From NCBI GenBank assembly GCA_031976175.1, contig DALYLR010000022.1, positions 1 through 56,507 of the forward strand: a DNA stretch of 56,507 nucleotides. The letters are read 5' to 3'. The notes beneath the pieces were generated by a model that was not told where the DNA came from, made no database searches, and saw only the letters and a program-made list of their open reading frames with translations. Shown here in pieces: positions 34,087 through 41,528 of this stretch. Numbering within the stretch: position 1 is the first letter of the stretch; every line of letters starts with the position of its first letter. The translations under genes and the position numbers were made by a program. Source of the stretch: DMER01 sp003451645. Its GTDB lineage: Bacteria; Pseudomonadota; Alphaproteobacteria; Micropepsales; Micropepsaceae.

Positions 34087-34260
34087 GAGGCCCGCAAGCG
34101 AAGCGGGCCTCAACTCGGGCCGTGAAAGTGGTGAAGAGGTCTGATACTTCGCTGATAACGAGGAGATGCGGGTGCAAGTCTCGCCGGGTCCACCATTGCG
34201 GGCCTGTGGCCTAACAGCAAGGCGCCAAGGACCAGGCACGGGCAACCGCGTCCGGTCCGT
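34087..34260 (+). ncRNA. Candidate Y RNA with tRNA-like domain
   Basis: The segment starts with a 9-bp hairpin GAGGCCCGC/GCGGGCCTC and repeats the module-1 motif GGTGAAGAG-N6-TACTTC at 34130-34150. It then shows a tRNA-like T arm, GCGGG-TGCAAGT-CTCGC (34168-34184). Immediately after comes CGGGTCC (34185-34191), which pairs over 7 bp (two wobbles) with GGGCCTG (34200-34206) across the loop ACCATTGC. TG and a possible D-arm GCCT-AACAGCA-AGGC follow at 34209-34223. This is a tRNA elbow in permuted order, with the acceptor stem closed by a loop. Bacterial Y RNAs near Ro60 genes are known to carry tRNA-like domains. GGTCT (34138-34142) can pair with GGACC (34229-34233) to close the module. Confidence 0.5.
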
Positions 34261-34326
34261 TTCAGATTTCGCCCGTTCCCTTTCGCGGCCTTCTTTCTCA
34301 ATTTCTGAATGCGGAGAGCGCAAATC

Positions 34327-35658
34327 ATGGCCAAGCTGAACAAGCCCGATAAGCCCAAGACGCATGAAGGCGGCAAAGCCCGGCGTCAGACGCCCGAGCA
34401 GCAATTGCGGCGCAGCGTGCTGAATTGCATGCTGTGGGAGGACACATTTTACGAAAATGGCGAGGATATTGCCGCGCGCATAGCGGGCCTGGTCGAGCGC
34501 GTGAAGCCGGAAGCCGTCAGTGCGATCGCCATTGAGGCGCGTACCAAGATGAAGCTGCGCCACGCGCCTCTGCTGCTGGTGCGCGCCATGGCCAAGTTGC
34601 CGGATCATCGCGGGCTCGTCGCCGATACGCTCTATGAGATTATTCAGCGGCCGGACGAGTTGACCGAATTCCTCGCCATCTATTGGAAGGATGCGTTGGG
34701 CCTGCAGCAGCAGCGCAAGAAGCAGCCAGTCTCGGCGCAGATCAAAAAGGGATTGGCGCGGGCGCTGACCAAATTCGATGCTTATCAGCTGGCAAAATAT
34801 GACCGCGACGGGCCGGTGCGCTTGCGCGATGTCCTGTTCCTGACCCACGCCAAGCCCAAGGACGCTGCGCAGGAAGCCGTTTGGAAGGAGCTCGTGGACG
34901 GAAAGCTGAAGCCAGCGGACACTTGGGAGGTCAATCTGTCCGGCGGTGCGGACAAACGCGAGACCTTTGAACGATTGATCGCGGCCAAGCAATTGGGTGC
35001 GCTCGCGCTGCTGCGCAATTTGCGGCTGATGCAGACTGCAGGCGTGCCAAAGGACGTGATTGCCAGTGCTCTTGATGAGATGCGCACGGACCGCGTGCTG
35101 CCTTACCGCTTTATCGCGGCCGCCCGGTACGCGCCAGACCTGGAGCCGGAACTGGAGAACGCAATGTTCAGGTCGTTGGAAGGCCACGCGGCCTTAAACG
35201 GCAAGACGCGGTTGCTGATCGATGTCTCCGGGTCGATGAGTGCACCCATGTCGGCGAAATCAGAGATGTCGCGTCTCGATGCGGCTTGCGGCTTGGCGGT
35301 TCTGGCCCGGGAGATTGCCAAAGAGGTCGAGATCTTCACGTTCTCACATGACGTCGTGAAGGTGCCCCTGCGCCGTGGCTTTGCATTGCGCGATGCGATC
35401 GTCGGCAGTCAGCCGCATGGCGGGACCTTTCTGGGCAAGGCCGTGAGCCAGGTCGACAAACCGGGTGTGCGCACCATCGTCTTTACGGATGAGCAGGCGC
35501 ATGACGATGTCGGCGCGCCAAAGGGCCGGGGCGTGATTGTCAACGTCGCCTCTTATGGGCACGGTGTGGGCTCTGATGGGTGGCTGCGGGTCAATGGCTT
35601 CTCTGAGGCTGTGCTGGATTGGCTTATCGCGGTTGAGGCGGAATCGGCCGCATACTGA
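34327..35658 (+). CDS. rsr: TROVE-domain protein (bacterial Ro60/Rsr)
   Basis: This 443-residue protein is a bacterial Ro60 orthologue. The HEAT-like TROVE ring covers about residues 25-290 (TPEQQLRRSVLNCMLWEDTF, IAIEARTKMKLRHAPLLLV, RDVLFLTHAKPKD, LIAAKQLGALALLRNLRLM). The C-terminal von Willebrand A domain has an intact MIDAS, DVSGSMS at 299-305, then GGTFLG and TDEQ. Ro60 binds misfolded RNAs and Y RNAs and in some bacteria works with polynucleotide phosphorylase. No rtcB or rtcA is nearby. It starts with ATG at 34327 after GGAGAG, downstream of the RNA modules. Confidence 0.93.
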   Translation: MAKLNKPDKPKTHEGGKARRQTPEQQLRRSVLNCMLWEDTFYENGEDIAARIAGLVERVKPEAVSAIAIEARTKMKLRHAPLLLVRAMAKLPDHRGLVADTLYEIIQRPDELTEFLAIYWKDALGLQQQRKKQPVSAQIKKGLARALTKFDAYQLAKYDRDGPVRLRDVLFLTHAKPKDAAQEAVWKELVDGKLKPADTWEVNLSGGADKRETFERLIAAKQLGALALLRNLRLMQTAGVPKDVIASALDEMRTDRVLPYRFIAAARYAPDLEPELENAMFRSLEGHAALNGKTRLLIDVSGSMSAPMSAKSEMSRLDAACGLAVLAREIAKEVEIFTFSHDVVKVPLRRGFALRDAIVGSQPHGGTFLGKAVSQVDKPGVRTIVFTDEQAHDDVGAPKGRGVIVNVASYGHGVGSDGWLRVNGFSEAVLDWLIAVEAESAAY

Positions 35659-35666
35659 TCAAGCAT

Positions 35667-35684
35667 CCATCGCCCGAGCGATGG
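35667..35684 (+). other. Perfect hairpin after the TROVE gene
   Basis: CCATCGC-CCGA-GCGATGG is a perfect 7-bp stem with a 4-base loop, 9 bp after the TROVE stop. The following bases are TTGCAC, so it is at best a weak terminator or an mRNA 3'-end stabiliser. Confidence 0.4.
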
Positions 35685-35726
35685 TTGCACGAAGGACACG
35701 CCGCATACGGAATGCTTGGGTTAGGG

Positions 35727-35755
35727 TTGACACCTCTGCGGGCCAAGCGTACCAC
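35727..35755 (+). promoter_or_regulatory. Promoter candidate upstream of the MATE leader
   Basis: A consensus TTGACA (35727-35732) is followed after 17 bp by TACCAC (35750-35755), a weak -10. The transcript would run into the leader ORF at 35832 and the MATE gene. Confidence 0.4.
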
Positions 35756-35831
35756 AGTAACGAGTGCAGCCATACCGCATCGGGATGGCGTGCCACCTTT
35801 TCAACCCCCAACCCCAAGAAAGGAGCGCGCA

Positions 35832-35924
35832 ATGAATAAAATCTGTTCTGTGAATTTTGCAGCGCTTCTTCGCGCGCCAGGTGGCGCATGGAGTGCCGGG
35901 GTCAATTGCCGTCAGCGATCGTAA
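35832..35924 (+). CDS. 30-codon leader ORF upstream of the MATE exporter gene
   Basis: AAAGAAAGGAG lies directly before the ATG, one of the strongest ribosome binding sites in the window. The 30-residue peptide begins MNKICSVNFAALLRAPGGAW and has two Cys and one Trp. About 120 bp of structured sequence follows before the MATE start, including a GACC/GGTC hairpin enclosed by CCCCC/GGGGG (about 35954-35983). It may be a regulatory leader peptide for the exporter; as a small independent protein it has no recognised relatives. Confidence 0.5.
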   Translation: MNKICSVNFAALLRAPGGAWSAGVNCRQRS

Positions 35925-36046
35925 CGTCTCACTGAACGCTGATTGCCAACACCCCCGGACCGGTTTGCTGGTCGCGATGGGGGCCTTCCCACACATCCAC
36001 AAACCAAGTCCGGGCCACGTAAAGCCTTTTCGGATTGGATGTCGTC

Positions 36047-37480
36047 ATGCCTTTGAATAACCTTGTGAAATCCTTCCACAGCCGCGCCCAGGATAGCGAA
36101 GTCCGCGCGTGGATGACCGAGGCGCGCGAGCTCGTGAAGCTCGGCACACCGCTCATCATTACCCAGCTGGCGCAAATGGCCATCATTACGACAGACATCA
36201 TCATGGTGGGCCAGTTGGGCGCGTTCGAGCTTGCGTCCACCACCATGGGCGTCACGATGTTTTATTTTGGCTGGTTGCTCGGCTTTGGGCCGGCGGCCGC
36301 AGTTGCGCCGATCATCGCGCAAGCGCTCGGCCGCAATCCGGATGACATCGAAACGCCGCGCTATACGCTGATCAATGGCCTTTGGGCGGCGGTCTTTTTC
36401 TCCGTGCCGGTCTGGCTGTTGTTCGTGTTTGTCGAGCCGCTGCTCGTTTGGATCGGCCAGGACCCAAAGCTCGCCAAGCATGCGGCGGAATACACCCACG
36501 CGATCCAATGGGGTCTACCCTTTGCGATTGGTTTCATGACACTGCGCAGTTTTGTGACCGCGCTGTCGAGCCCGCGTGCGGCCTTGGTCGTCACGGTACT
36601 GATGATCGCAGTCAACGCTGGCCTGAACTATGTCCTGATCTTTGGCAAGTTTGGCGCACCGGCCCTGGGGATTGAGGGTTCAGGTTACGCCTCCTCTATC
36701 GCCAATGCGTTTGGCTTTGTTGTTCTGTTGGGTTGGGTGGTCTTGCGTGCGCCGTTCACTCGCTATCATGTCGCGCGGGGCAACCTCTGGCCATCCTGGA
36801 TGCGGCAGAAAGAATTGATCGTGCTGGGCCTGCCTATTGGAATGACGGCGATTTTCGAAGGCGGCTTGTTCAATGCGGGCGTGGTGTTGATGGGATACCT
36901 TGGCCCTACGGCCTTGGCGGCCCATCAGGTCGCGATCAACTTTGCCAGCATCACCTTCATGACCGCATTGGGCTTTGCGCAGGCGGGCACGGTGCGGGTA
37001 GGACTAGCCGCGGGGGCGGGTGACGCCGAAGGGGTCCGGCGCGCCGGCTATGCGGTCATGGCCTTGGCGACAGTAGTCATGTCAGTCTGCGCGGTGATCA
37101 TGGCAGTGTTTCCTGGCACCATTGCGAGCCTCTATCTAAGCCGGCAAGACCCTGCCTTCCCGGCAGTGGTTGCCATGGCGTCGAGCTTTCTGTTGCTGGC
37201 GGCGCTCTTTCAGGTCTTTGATGCCCTGCAAGTCGCAGGAGCATTTGCACTGCGGGGCTTGAAGGATGCGCAGATGCCGATGTTGTTGACCGGCATTAGC
37301 TATTGGGTGATCGGCTTCCCCGCTTGCTACGCGCTGGCCTTCTGGGCGGACTGGGGCGGGATGGGCATTTGGGCAGGCTATGTCTTGTCGCTTGCCGTGG
37401 CGGCGGTCTTGCTCTGCACCCGCTTCTGGCGCTTGGCACATGACTTCAAGCCAACGACCGCAGCCTTGGCCCCGGCTTGA
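36047..37480 (+). CDS. MATE family multidrug efflux transporter
   Basis: This 477-residue inner-membrane protein has the NorM/MATE pattern of 12 membrane segments in two related halves. It starts with LVKLGTPLIITQLAQMAIITTDIIMVGQLG and has LAAHQVAINFASITFMTALGFAQAGTVRVG in the second half. NorM-type proteins export cationic drugs or metabolites with Na+ or H+ antiport. The ATG at 36047 is chosen; an in-frame TTG lies 12 bases upstream. A 30-codon leader ORF precedes it. The last 103 bp of the gene overlap the convergent modE frame. Confidence 0.93.
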   Translation: MPLNNLVKSFHSRAQDSEVRAWMTEARELVKLGTPLIITQLAQMAIITTDIIMVGQLGAFELASTTMGVTMFYFGWLLGFGPAAAVAPIIAQALGRNPDDIETPRYTLINGLWAAVFFSVPVWLLFVFVEPLLVWIGQDPKLAKHAAEYTHAIQWGLPFAIGFMTLRSFVTALSSPRAALVVTVLMIAVNAGLNYVLIFGKFGAPALGIEGSGYASSIANAFGFVVLLGWVVLRAPFTRYHVARGNLWPSWMRQKELIVLGLPIGMTAIFEGGLFNAGVVLMGYLGPTALAAHQVAINFASITFMTALGFAQAGTVRVGLAAGAGDAEGVRRAGYAVMALATVVMSVCAVIMAVFPGTIASLYLSRQDPAFPAVVAMASSFLLLAALFQVFDALQVAGAFALRGLKDAQMPMLLTGISYWVIGFPACYALAFWADWGGMGIWAGYVLSLAVAAVLLCTRFWRLAHDFKPTTAALAPA

Positions 37481-37830
37481 TTGCGCTGAGGCTCTGAGCG
37501 GACGAGGGCGTCCAGCGCTGCCAACGGTTTTGCCGTTGCACGCAAACACGCCCTCTCCGCCGCGCGGTAGGTGGCAAGGATGGCATGCCCCGCCTCGGTC
37601 AGCTCCGTCCGCCCACCCGAGCGCCCGCCTGCTTGCGCGCGTGTCATATCCAGCCCGAAGCTTTGCTCCAAACTATTGACCAACAGCCAGGCGCGCCGGT
37701 AGGACATGCGCAAGCCCCGCGCCGCCGCCGCCAGCGAGCCCGTCTCGCGGATCAGTTCGAGCAAGCGCGCCTTGCCGGGGCCTATCGCCCCGCCGCCTTC
37801 AAGGTCGATCCGCAGTGTGGGCTTGGCCAT
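37378..37830 (-). CDS. modE: ModE-type winged-helix regulator
   Basis: This 150-residue protein has the ModE/LysR-like N-terminal DNA-binding domain: RIDLEGGGAIGPGKARLLELIRETGSLAAAARGLRMSYRRAWLLVNSLE, then GGRSGGRTELTEAGHAIL as the wing. It lacks the MOP (molybdate-binding) domains, so how it senses molybdate is unclear. It is divergent from modA with a ModE-type box between them. Its C-terminal 34 codons run antisense into the MATE gene. Confidence 0.85.
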   Translation of the reverse strand: MAKPTLRIDLEGGGAIGPGKARLLELIRETGSLAAAARGLRMSYRRAWLLVNSLEQSFGLDMTRAQAGGRSGGRTELTEAGHAILATYRAAERACLRATAKPLAALDALVRSEPQRNQAGAKAAVVGLKSCAKRQKRVQSKTAATASDKT

Positions 37831-37852
37831 TGCTTGTGATACTCGGCGTTTT

Positions 37853-37878
37853 GCGTTATATCCATCCATATATAACGC
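37853..37878. promoter_or_regulatory. ModE binding site (Mo-box)
   Basis: GCGTTATAT-N8-ATATAACGC is a perfect inverted repeat with 9-bp arms, matching the known ModE consensus of CGTTATAT/ATATAACG half-sites. It lies between the divergent modE and modA starts and should repress modAB when molybdate is sufficient. Confidence 0.9.
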
Positions 37879-37900
37879 TAGACGTGGGCAGCAGGGCAAG

Positions 37901-38659
37901 ATGGGTCGAGCGGCGATACTCCTGGGACTGACCATTTGGCTGGCAGCCGTTTCCGGCGCGTCGGCGAAAGACGCAGTGCTTGTCTTCGCGGCGGCGAGCC
38001 TGAAGGGCCCGCTAGATGAGGTCGTCAGTCTCCACGAAAAGAACCATGGTGTACCGGTCAAAGTCTCCTATGCGGGAACCCCGGCTTTGGCCAGGCAGAT
38101 TGCGCAAGGCGCGCGGGCGGCCATATTCATCTCTGCTGATCATCAGTGGATGGATTATCTCGACAAAGAGGGTTTCTTGGAGCCGGGCACGCGGACCAAT
38201 CTGCTGCGCAATCGCTTGGTCCTGGTCGCTGGTCCCAAAGGTCCGGCCGCGCTCAAACTCGCGCCATCATTTCCGCTCGCCGCCGCCTTAGGCTCCGGGC
38301 GCCTCGCATTGGCCGACCCCGATTCAGTCCCAGCGGGTCGCTATGCCCGGGCCGCACTCACCACGCTGCAGGTCTGGGAGCAAGTTGCACACAAAACAGT
38401 CCGTGCAGAGAATGTGCGCGCCGCAATGGCCTATGTCGCCCGGGGTGAGGCACCGCTCGGCATTGTCTACGCCACAGACGCCCGCCAAGAACCCCGTGTC
38501 CGTGTCCTCGACACCTTTCCAGAGGGCACCCATCCCCCGATCGTCTATCCAGCAGCCCTCGTGAAGGGCGCATCACCCGCCGCCCGGGTTTTGTTGCAAG
38601 AGCTCTTGGCACCCCAATCGATCGCCCAATTTAAGCGGGCCGGGTTTTTAGCGCCGTGA
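37901..38659 (+). CDS. modA: Molybdate-binding periplasmic protein
   Basis: This 252-residue protein has a signal peptide (ILLGLTIWLAAVSGASA) and the ModA signature: VLVFAAASLKGPLDEVV, VSYAGTPALARQIAQGARAAIFISAD, LADPDSVPAGRYARAAL and GIVYATDAR. It captures molybdate or tungstate for the ABC transporter. A single AGGGC lies before the ATG. Its stop overlaps the GTG start of modB. Confidence 0.95.
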   Translation: MGRAAILLGLTIWLAAVSGASAKDAVLVFAAASLKGPLDEVVSLHEKNHGVPVKVSYAGTPALARQIAQGARAAIFISADHQWMDYLDKEGFLEPGTRTNLLRNRLVLVAGPKGPAALKLAPSFPLAAALGSGRLALADPDSVPAGRYARAALTTLQVWEQVAHKTVRAENVRAAMAYVARGEAPLGIVYATDARQEPRVRVLDTFPEGTHPPIVYPAALVKGASPAARVLLQELLAPQSIAQFKRAGFLAP

Positions 38660-39405
38660 CAGGGGAAGGGCCTCAAGCGCTTGCGCAGTGGCTGCACCTC
38701 ACCCCAACTGAGATCGAGGCATTATGGTTAAGCCTCATCGTGGCCCTTTGGTGCGTCGTGATCTGTGTACCGATTGCGGGCTTGCTAGGCTGGGTGCTGG
38801 CCCGGCGCGAGTTTCCGGGAAAGGCGGTGTTGGACGTCGCGGTCCACCTGCCGTTGGTGCTTCCTCCGGTCGCGACCGGCTATTTGCTTCTGCTTGCGTT
38901 GGGCCGGCAGGGCTGGATCGGCGCGTCCCTCGACAACTGGTTCGGCCTGACCTTTGCTTTTCAATGGACCGGCGCTGTGATCGCGTCGACCGTGATGGCT
39001 TTGCCCTTAGCGGTGCGCGCCATCCGCTTGGCCCTTGAGGCGGTGCCCCAAGAACTCGAAATCTCAGCTGCCAGCCTTGGCGCCAGCAGGAGCCAAATCC
39101 TATGGCACGTCACTTTGCCCTTGTGCCTGCCAGGCTTTGCCGCCGCGGCTATCCTGGCTTTTGCGCGTAGCTTGGGCGAATTTGGGGCCACCATCACTTT
39201 TGTGTCCAACATTCCTGGCGAGACCCAGACCATCCCGAACGCGCTGTATGCGGTACTGCAGACCCCTGGCGGCGATGCGCCGGCGATGCGCCTGATGCTG
39301 ATCTCCTTGGGGCTCGCCTTTGCGGCGTTATTGGTGTCGGAGCTGCTCGCCCGGCGGGTGCGCTACCATGTTGGCCGGGCACCTCGATCCGGCTGGTCCC
39401 TTTGA
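38656..39405 (+). CDS. modB: Molybdate ABC transporter permease
   Basis: This 249-residue permease starts with GTG overlapping the modA stop (GTGA). It has about five membrane segments and the EAA-like loop, EISAASLGASRSQILWHVTLPLCLPGFAAA, that contacts the ATPase. No modC follows: after 155 bp comes rpmI. The system needs an ATPase from elsewhere. The C-terminal tail beyond about residue 235 (HVGRAPRSGWSL) is slightly longer than usual for ModB. Confidence 0.95.
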   Translation: MTGEGPQALAQWLHLTPTEIEALWLSLIVALWCVVICVPIAGLLGWVLARREFPGKAVLDVAVHLPLVLPPVATGYLLLLALGRQGWIGASLDNWFGLTFAFQWTGAVIASTVMALPLAVRAIRLALEAVPQELEISAASLGASRSQILWHVTLPLCLPGFAAAAILAFARSLGEFGATITFVSNIPGETQTIPNALYAVLQTPGGDAPAMRLMLISLGLAFAALLVSELLARRVRYHVGRAPRSGWSL

Positions 39406-39476
39406 TTGCCGCCCAAAACTGCCTCTTGCTTTTTGGCGGTCAGTCTGGCTAGTAGCGCGCTCCCAAATTCGATAAC

Positions 39477-39504
39477 GCCGCCGGGCAGGGCATGCCTGGG
39501 CGGC
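39477..39504 (+). promoter_or_regulatory. Leader hairpin upstream of rpmI
   Basis: GCCGCC (39477-39482) pairs with GGCGGC (39499-39504), with an inner GGCA/TGCC stem. It lies 57 bp before rpmI in the leader of the L35-L20 operon, where L20 autoregulates translation in other bacteria. That role here is inferred from position only. Confidence 0.35.
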
Positions 39505-39560
39505 AATACTTGGGAACCCAGCGCTAAGGCGTTGGTCCATCACAACAAAAGGACTTTGAA

Positions 39561-39758
39561 ATGCCCAAGTTGAAGACCAAGTCAGGCGCGAAGAAGCGCT
39601 TCAAAATGACGGCCTCGGGGCTCGTCAAGGCGGGCAAGGCGGTCAAACGCCACCGTTTCATCTCCAAAACCTCACGCCAGAAGCGGGCAAAGGGCATGTT
39701 GGTGCTCTCCGACCGCGATACCGCGCGCGTGAAAATGTGGATGCCCTACGACCGTTAA
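39561..39758 (+). CDS. rpmI: 50S ribosomal protein L35
   Basis: This 65-residue basic protein has the L35 pattern MPKLKTKSGAKKRFKMTASG through KRAKGMLVLSDRDTARVK. It is the first gene of the rpmI-rplT-pheS-pheT cluster; infC is not adjacent. AAAAGGA precedes the ATG. Confidence 0.98.
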   Translation: MPKLKTKSGAKKRFKMTASGLVKAGKAVKRHRFISKTSRQKRAKGMLVLSDRDTARVKMWMPYDR

Positions 39759-39780
39759 TCTGAAGGAGCTTTGAGACCCT

Positions 39781-40137
39781 ATGGCCCGCGTCAAACGGGG
39801 CGTTACAAGCAACGCCCGCAAGAAAAAGATTTTCGAGAAGGTCGAAGGCTTTCGTGGCCGGCGCAAGAACACGATCCGTGTTGCCAGCCAAGCCGCCGAC
39901 AAGTCCGGTCAGCACGCCTATATCGGACGCAAAGAACGCAAGCGCAATTTCCGCAGCCTTTGGATCCAGCGCATCAATGCGGCTGTCCGCGCGCTGGGCC
40001 TGACCTATGGCCGATTTATCAACGGCCTTGGGAAGGCAGGGATCGAGGTCGACCGCAAGATGCTGTCCGAACTCGCCATCCACCAGCCCAAGGCCTTTGA
40101 GGCCCTGGTCGACAAGGCAAAAGGGGCTCTGGCGTAA
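39781..40137 (+). CDS. rplT: 50S ribosomal protein L20
   Basis: This 118-residue protein has the L20 N-terminus MARVKRGVTSNARKKKIFEK, WIQRINAAVRALGLTYGRFI and a C-terminal domain ending KAFEALVDKAKGAL. It binds 23S rRNA early in assembly and often represses its own operon. It follows rpmI by 22 bp with a GAAGGAG ribosome binding site. Confidence 0.98.
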   Translation: MARVKRGVTSNARKKKIFEKVEGFRGRRKNTIRVASQAADKSGQHAYIGRKERKRNFRSLWIQRINAAVRALGLTYGRFINGLGKAGIEVDRKMLSELAIHQPKAFEALVDKAKGALA

Positions 40138-40266
40138 CGGTTTTGGCGCCCGCCATCCGCAAAGCCGAGGCTTTCCCAACATTTCGCGACCAGCGCCTCG
40201 TGCGCGGCCAATGCGGGCCGCGCCTGCCAATTTGCGCGGGCGAAAAACTCTGTTAGGAAGCCGCTC

Positions 40267-41358
40267 ATGAGCATCATCGATTTGGAAAAGACGATTTTGG
40301 CGGAGATCGCGGACGCCCAAGAGGAAGCCGCTCTTGAGGCTATTCGTGTCAATGCGCTTGGCAAAAAGGGCTCGATCAGCGAGCTGTTGGCAACCCTTGG
40401 AAAAATGCCGCCCGAGGAGCGCAAGGTCCAAGGACCACTGATCAATGGTCTGCGCGACCGGATCACTGAGGCGCTGGCGGCGCAAAAGGCGGGCATCGCC
40501 GATCGCGCAATCGAGGCCCGCCTCATCGCCGAGCGCCTGGACGTAAGCCTTCCACCTCGGCCGGAACCGCAAGGGCGTGTGCACCCGGTGGCTCAGGTGC
40601 TCGAAGAACTCTCCGCGATTTTTGCCGACATGGGCTTTGGTGTCGCGGAAGGCCCGGACATCGAGCATGACGATTACAACTTCACCAAGCTGAACATCCC
40701 GCCCGATCACCCCGCGCGCCAAATGCACGATACCTTCTACCTGAAAGGGCGGGGGGCGGATGGTCAGCTCACGAATGATACGACGCGGGTCTTGCGTACG
40801 CATACGAGCCCCGTGCAAGTGCGCACCATGATGAGCCAGAAGCCGCCGATCCGCGTGATCGTGCCGGGCCGCGTCTACCGCTGCGACAGCGATCAAACGC
40901 ACACGCCGATGTTCCATCAGATCGAGGGGCTGGTGATCGACGAGGGCTCGCATATGGGCCATCTCAAATGGATCCTGGAGGAATTTTGCAAGGCCTTCTT
41001 CGAAGTGCCGAATGTTGAGATGCGGTTCCGTCCCTCGCATTTTCCGTTCACGGAACCGTCCGCCGAAGTTGACATCCGTTGCGACCGCTCCGGTGGCGAG
41101 ATCAAATTCGGGCAAGGCAATGATTGGCTGGAGATCATGGGGTGCGGCATGGTGCATCCGCGCGTGATTGAGATGTGCGGTCTCGATCCGGACAAATATC
41201 AGGGCTTTGCCTGGGGCTTGGGCCTCGACCGCATGGCGATGTTGAAATACGGCATCCCGGACTTACGTGACATGTTCGAGGGCGATCAACGTTGGCTGCA
41301 GCATTATGGCTTTGCGGCGATGGACATCCCGACGTTGATGGGAGGCTTGAGCCGATGA
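40267..41358 (+). CDS. pheS: Phenylalanine--tRNA ligase alpha subunit
   Basis: This 363-residue class II synthetase subunit has an N-terminal coiled coil (about 1-90) and the catalytic domain with RVHPVAQVLEELSAIFADMGF (motif 1 region), RTHTSPVQVRTM, FHQIEGLVID (motif 2) and GLGLDRMAMLKYGIPDLRDMF (motif 3). It pairs with PheT as an alpha2-beta2 enzyme. Its last 17 bases are duplicated at the start of pheT because of a 178-bp repeat insertion. Confidence 0.98.
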   Translation: MSIIDLEKTILAEIADAQEEAALEAIRVNALGKKGSISELLATLGKMPPEERKVQGPLINGLRDRITEALAAQKAGIADRAIEARLIAERLDVSLPPRPEPQGRVHPVAQVLEELSAIFADMGFGVAEGPDIEHDDYNFTKLNIPPDHPARQMHDTFYLKGRGADGQLTNDTTRVLRTHTSPVQVRTMMSQKPPIRVIVPGRVYRCDSDQTHTPMFHQIEGLVIDEGSHMGHLKWILEEFCKAFFEVPNVEMRFRPSHFPFTEPSAEVDIRCDRSGGEIKFGQGNDWLEIMGCGMVHPRVIEMCGLDPDKYQGFAWGLGLDRMAMLKYGIPDLRDMFEGDQRWLQHYGFAAMDIPTLMGGLSR

Positions 41359-41359
41359 A
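41342..41359. repeat. Left copy of the 18-bp target duplication
   Basis: GAGGCTTGAGCCGATGAA, covering the pheS stop. It is identical to 41520-41537. Confidence 0.92.
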
Positions 41360-41528
41360 GTCGCCCGAAAACATCTCCCCCCGCAACGCGGGGGGAGCGC
41401 CGTCCGAAGGACGGGAGGGGGGCCGCATTCTCACGGAGGGCATATCCCCGGCCCCCACAGGCGCGGCGCGCCACCTCCCCCGCCCCTCGGCAGGGGAGGA
41501 ATTATCAAACAGTGATTGCGAGGCTTGA
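41355..41528 (+). CDS. 57-codon ORF created by the repeat between pheS and pheT
   Basis: It begins at the ATG that overlaps the pheS stop (ATGA), runs through the inserted palindromic element and stops at TGA 41526-41528, four bases before the pheT ATG. The product (MKSPENISPRNAGG...) is Gly/Pro/Arg-rich low complexity, as expected from a translated repeat. It may serve only to keep pheT translation coupled to pheS. Confidence 0.4.
   Translation: MKSPENISPRNAGGAPSEGREGGRILTEGISPAPTGAARHLPRPSAGEELSNSDCEA
41360..41519. repeat. Palindromic repeat element inserted between pheS and pheT
   Basis: The 160 bp between the two 18-bp copies contain nested palindromes: CTCCCCCCGC-AAC-GCGGGGGGAG (41375-41397), CCGTCC-GAA-GGACGG (41400-41414), and CCTCCCC...GGGGAGG (41474-41499). 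This architecture is like the short dispersed intergenic palindromic elements of alphaproteobacteria. No transposase gene is present. Confidence 0.75.

Noticed and set aside
34105..34195. A normal-order tRNA (type II) ending with the encoded ACCA at 34195
   Set aside because: No 5-bp anticodon stem with a 7-base loop and no D arm can be placed; only the T arm and acceptor strand fit.
34110..34260. Two-piece (permuted) tmRNA, because the acceptor-like 3' piece precedes the 5'-like piece
   Set aside because: The downstream part lacks the tmRNA hallmark GGATTCGAC-like D-region and no tag reading frame follows before the TROVE start; the location beside Ro60 favours a Y RNA.
39368..39475. Possible modC remnant after modB
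   Set aside because: The short frame starting at 39368 shows no Walker A or other ATPase motif.
39658..41157. Long open frame (499 codons) on the minus strand
   Set aside because: It lies wholly opposite rpmI, rplT and pheS, which are certain; long antisense frames are usual in this GC-rich DNA. The same applies to 34081-35187 opposite the TROVE gene and 47260-48147 opposite lepA.
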